Positions 6,024 through 6,071 of a stretch of 6,071 nt of DNA are shown here, piece by piece (within the stretch, counting starts at the first letter, position 1; every line of letters begins with the position of its first letter). Source of the DNA: Clostridiaceae bacterium (lineage in GTDB: Bacteria > Bacillota > Clostridia > Oscillospirales > Acutalibacteraceae); assembly GCA_016297645.1 (NCBI GenBank), contig JAEDGF010000099.1, positions 1 through 6,071 on the forward strand. The letters run 5' to 3'. A model generated the notes under the pieces. That model made no database searches. It saw only the letters and a list, made by a program, of their open reading frames with translations, and had not been told where the DNA came from. The translations under genes were made by a program, and so were the position numbers.

Positions 6024-6071
6024 CTGACGGGATTCAAACCCATGTCGCCCGTCAGTGCCCCTTTTCGGCAC
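6024..6071 (-). other. Structured end segment with tRNA T-arm-like sequence
   Basis: CTGACGGG (6024-6031) and CCCGTCAG (6048-6055) form a perfect 8-bp inverted repeat, and GTGCC (6055-6059) with GGCAC (6067-6071) forms a second stem around a 7-nt loop. Read on the minus strand, the loop region contains ATGGG-TTTGAAT-CCCGT, a 5-bp stem with a 7-nt loop like a tRNA T-arm, though with T where the near-invariant C56 should be. The GTGCC/GGCAC stem is the size of an anticodon arm but lacks U33. This may be the 3' part of a structured RNA cut by the window edge, or only a hairpin. No CCA is encoded. Confidence 0.25.

Noticed and set aside
5855..6043. A small minus-strand open frame spanning the terminator
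   Set aside because: It reads through the perfect terminator hairpin and into the end of the amidase gene, and its residues mostly translate the stem-loop. It is not a credible gene.
1..6071. CRISPR array, insertion sequence, toxin-antitoxin or defence system
   Set aside because: No regularly spaced repeats, transposase motifs, terminal inverted repeats or defence-type domains were seen on either strand.

Overview
The window looks like chromosomal sequence from a gut-type Clostridia (Bacillota), possibly an Oscillospiraceae/Ruminococcaceae relative. This is inferred from the protein styles (a clostridial 'DLEWN' DEDDh exonuclease, a membrane-anchored Amidase_3 wall protein, a GH125 mannosidase), the mid-range base composition, AT-rich intergenic DNA and purine-rich Shine-Dalgarno sites. 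No ribosomal RNA or other firm taxonomic marker is present, so the assignment is tentative.

Layout: a minus-strand gene fills roughly positions 48-1829. It encodes a two-domain protein, an N-terminal GNAT N-acetyltransferase joined in one frame to a C-terminal GH125 alpha-1,6-mannosidase. A divergent intergenic region of about 250 bp (1830-2076) holds a well-formed minus-strand promoter, a plausible plus-strand promoter, an inverted repeat and two near-identical 18-bp A-rich direct repeats exactly 100 bp apart. On the plus strand, a DEDDh 3'-5' exonuclease with a C-terminal zinc ribbon (2077-2943) is followed after 15 bp by a 974-residue membrane-anchored cell-wall protein (2959-5883). That protein has a predicted eight-stranded glycosidase-like barrel, beta-rich middle modules, an AMIN-like segment and a C-terminal zinc N-acetylmuramoyl-L-alanine amidase. 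A perfect 14-bp terminator hairpin (5984-6016) with A/T tracts on both sides closes the plus-strand operon and could also terminate transcription arriving from the right. The last 50 bases carry further inverted repeats, including a tRNA T-arm-like segment on the minus strand.

How the genes relate: the GNAT-GH125 enzyme appears cytoplasmic and would act on imported or internal alpha-1,6-mannosides, with its acetyltransferase substrate unknown. The exonuclease and wall amidase are probably co-transcribed, but no shared biochemical pathway is evident. No mobile element, CRISPR array or defence system is visible. The most unusual content is the domain architecture (GNAT fused to GH125; barrel plus AMIN-like plus amidase) and the repeat structure of the divergent promoter region.
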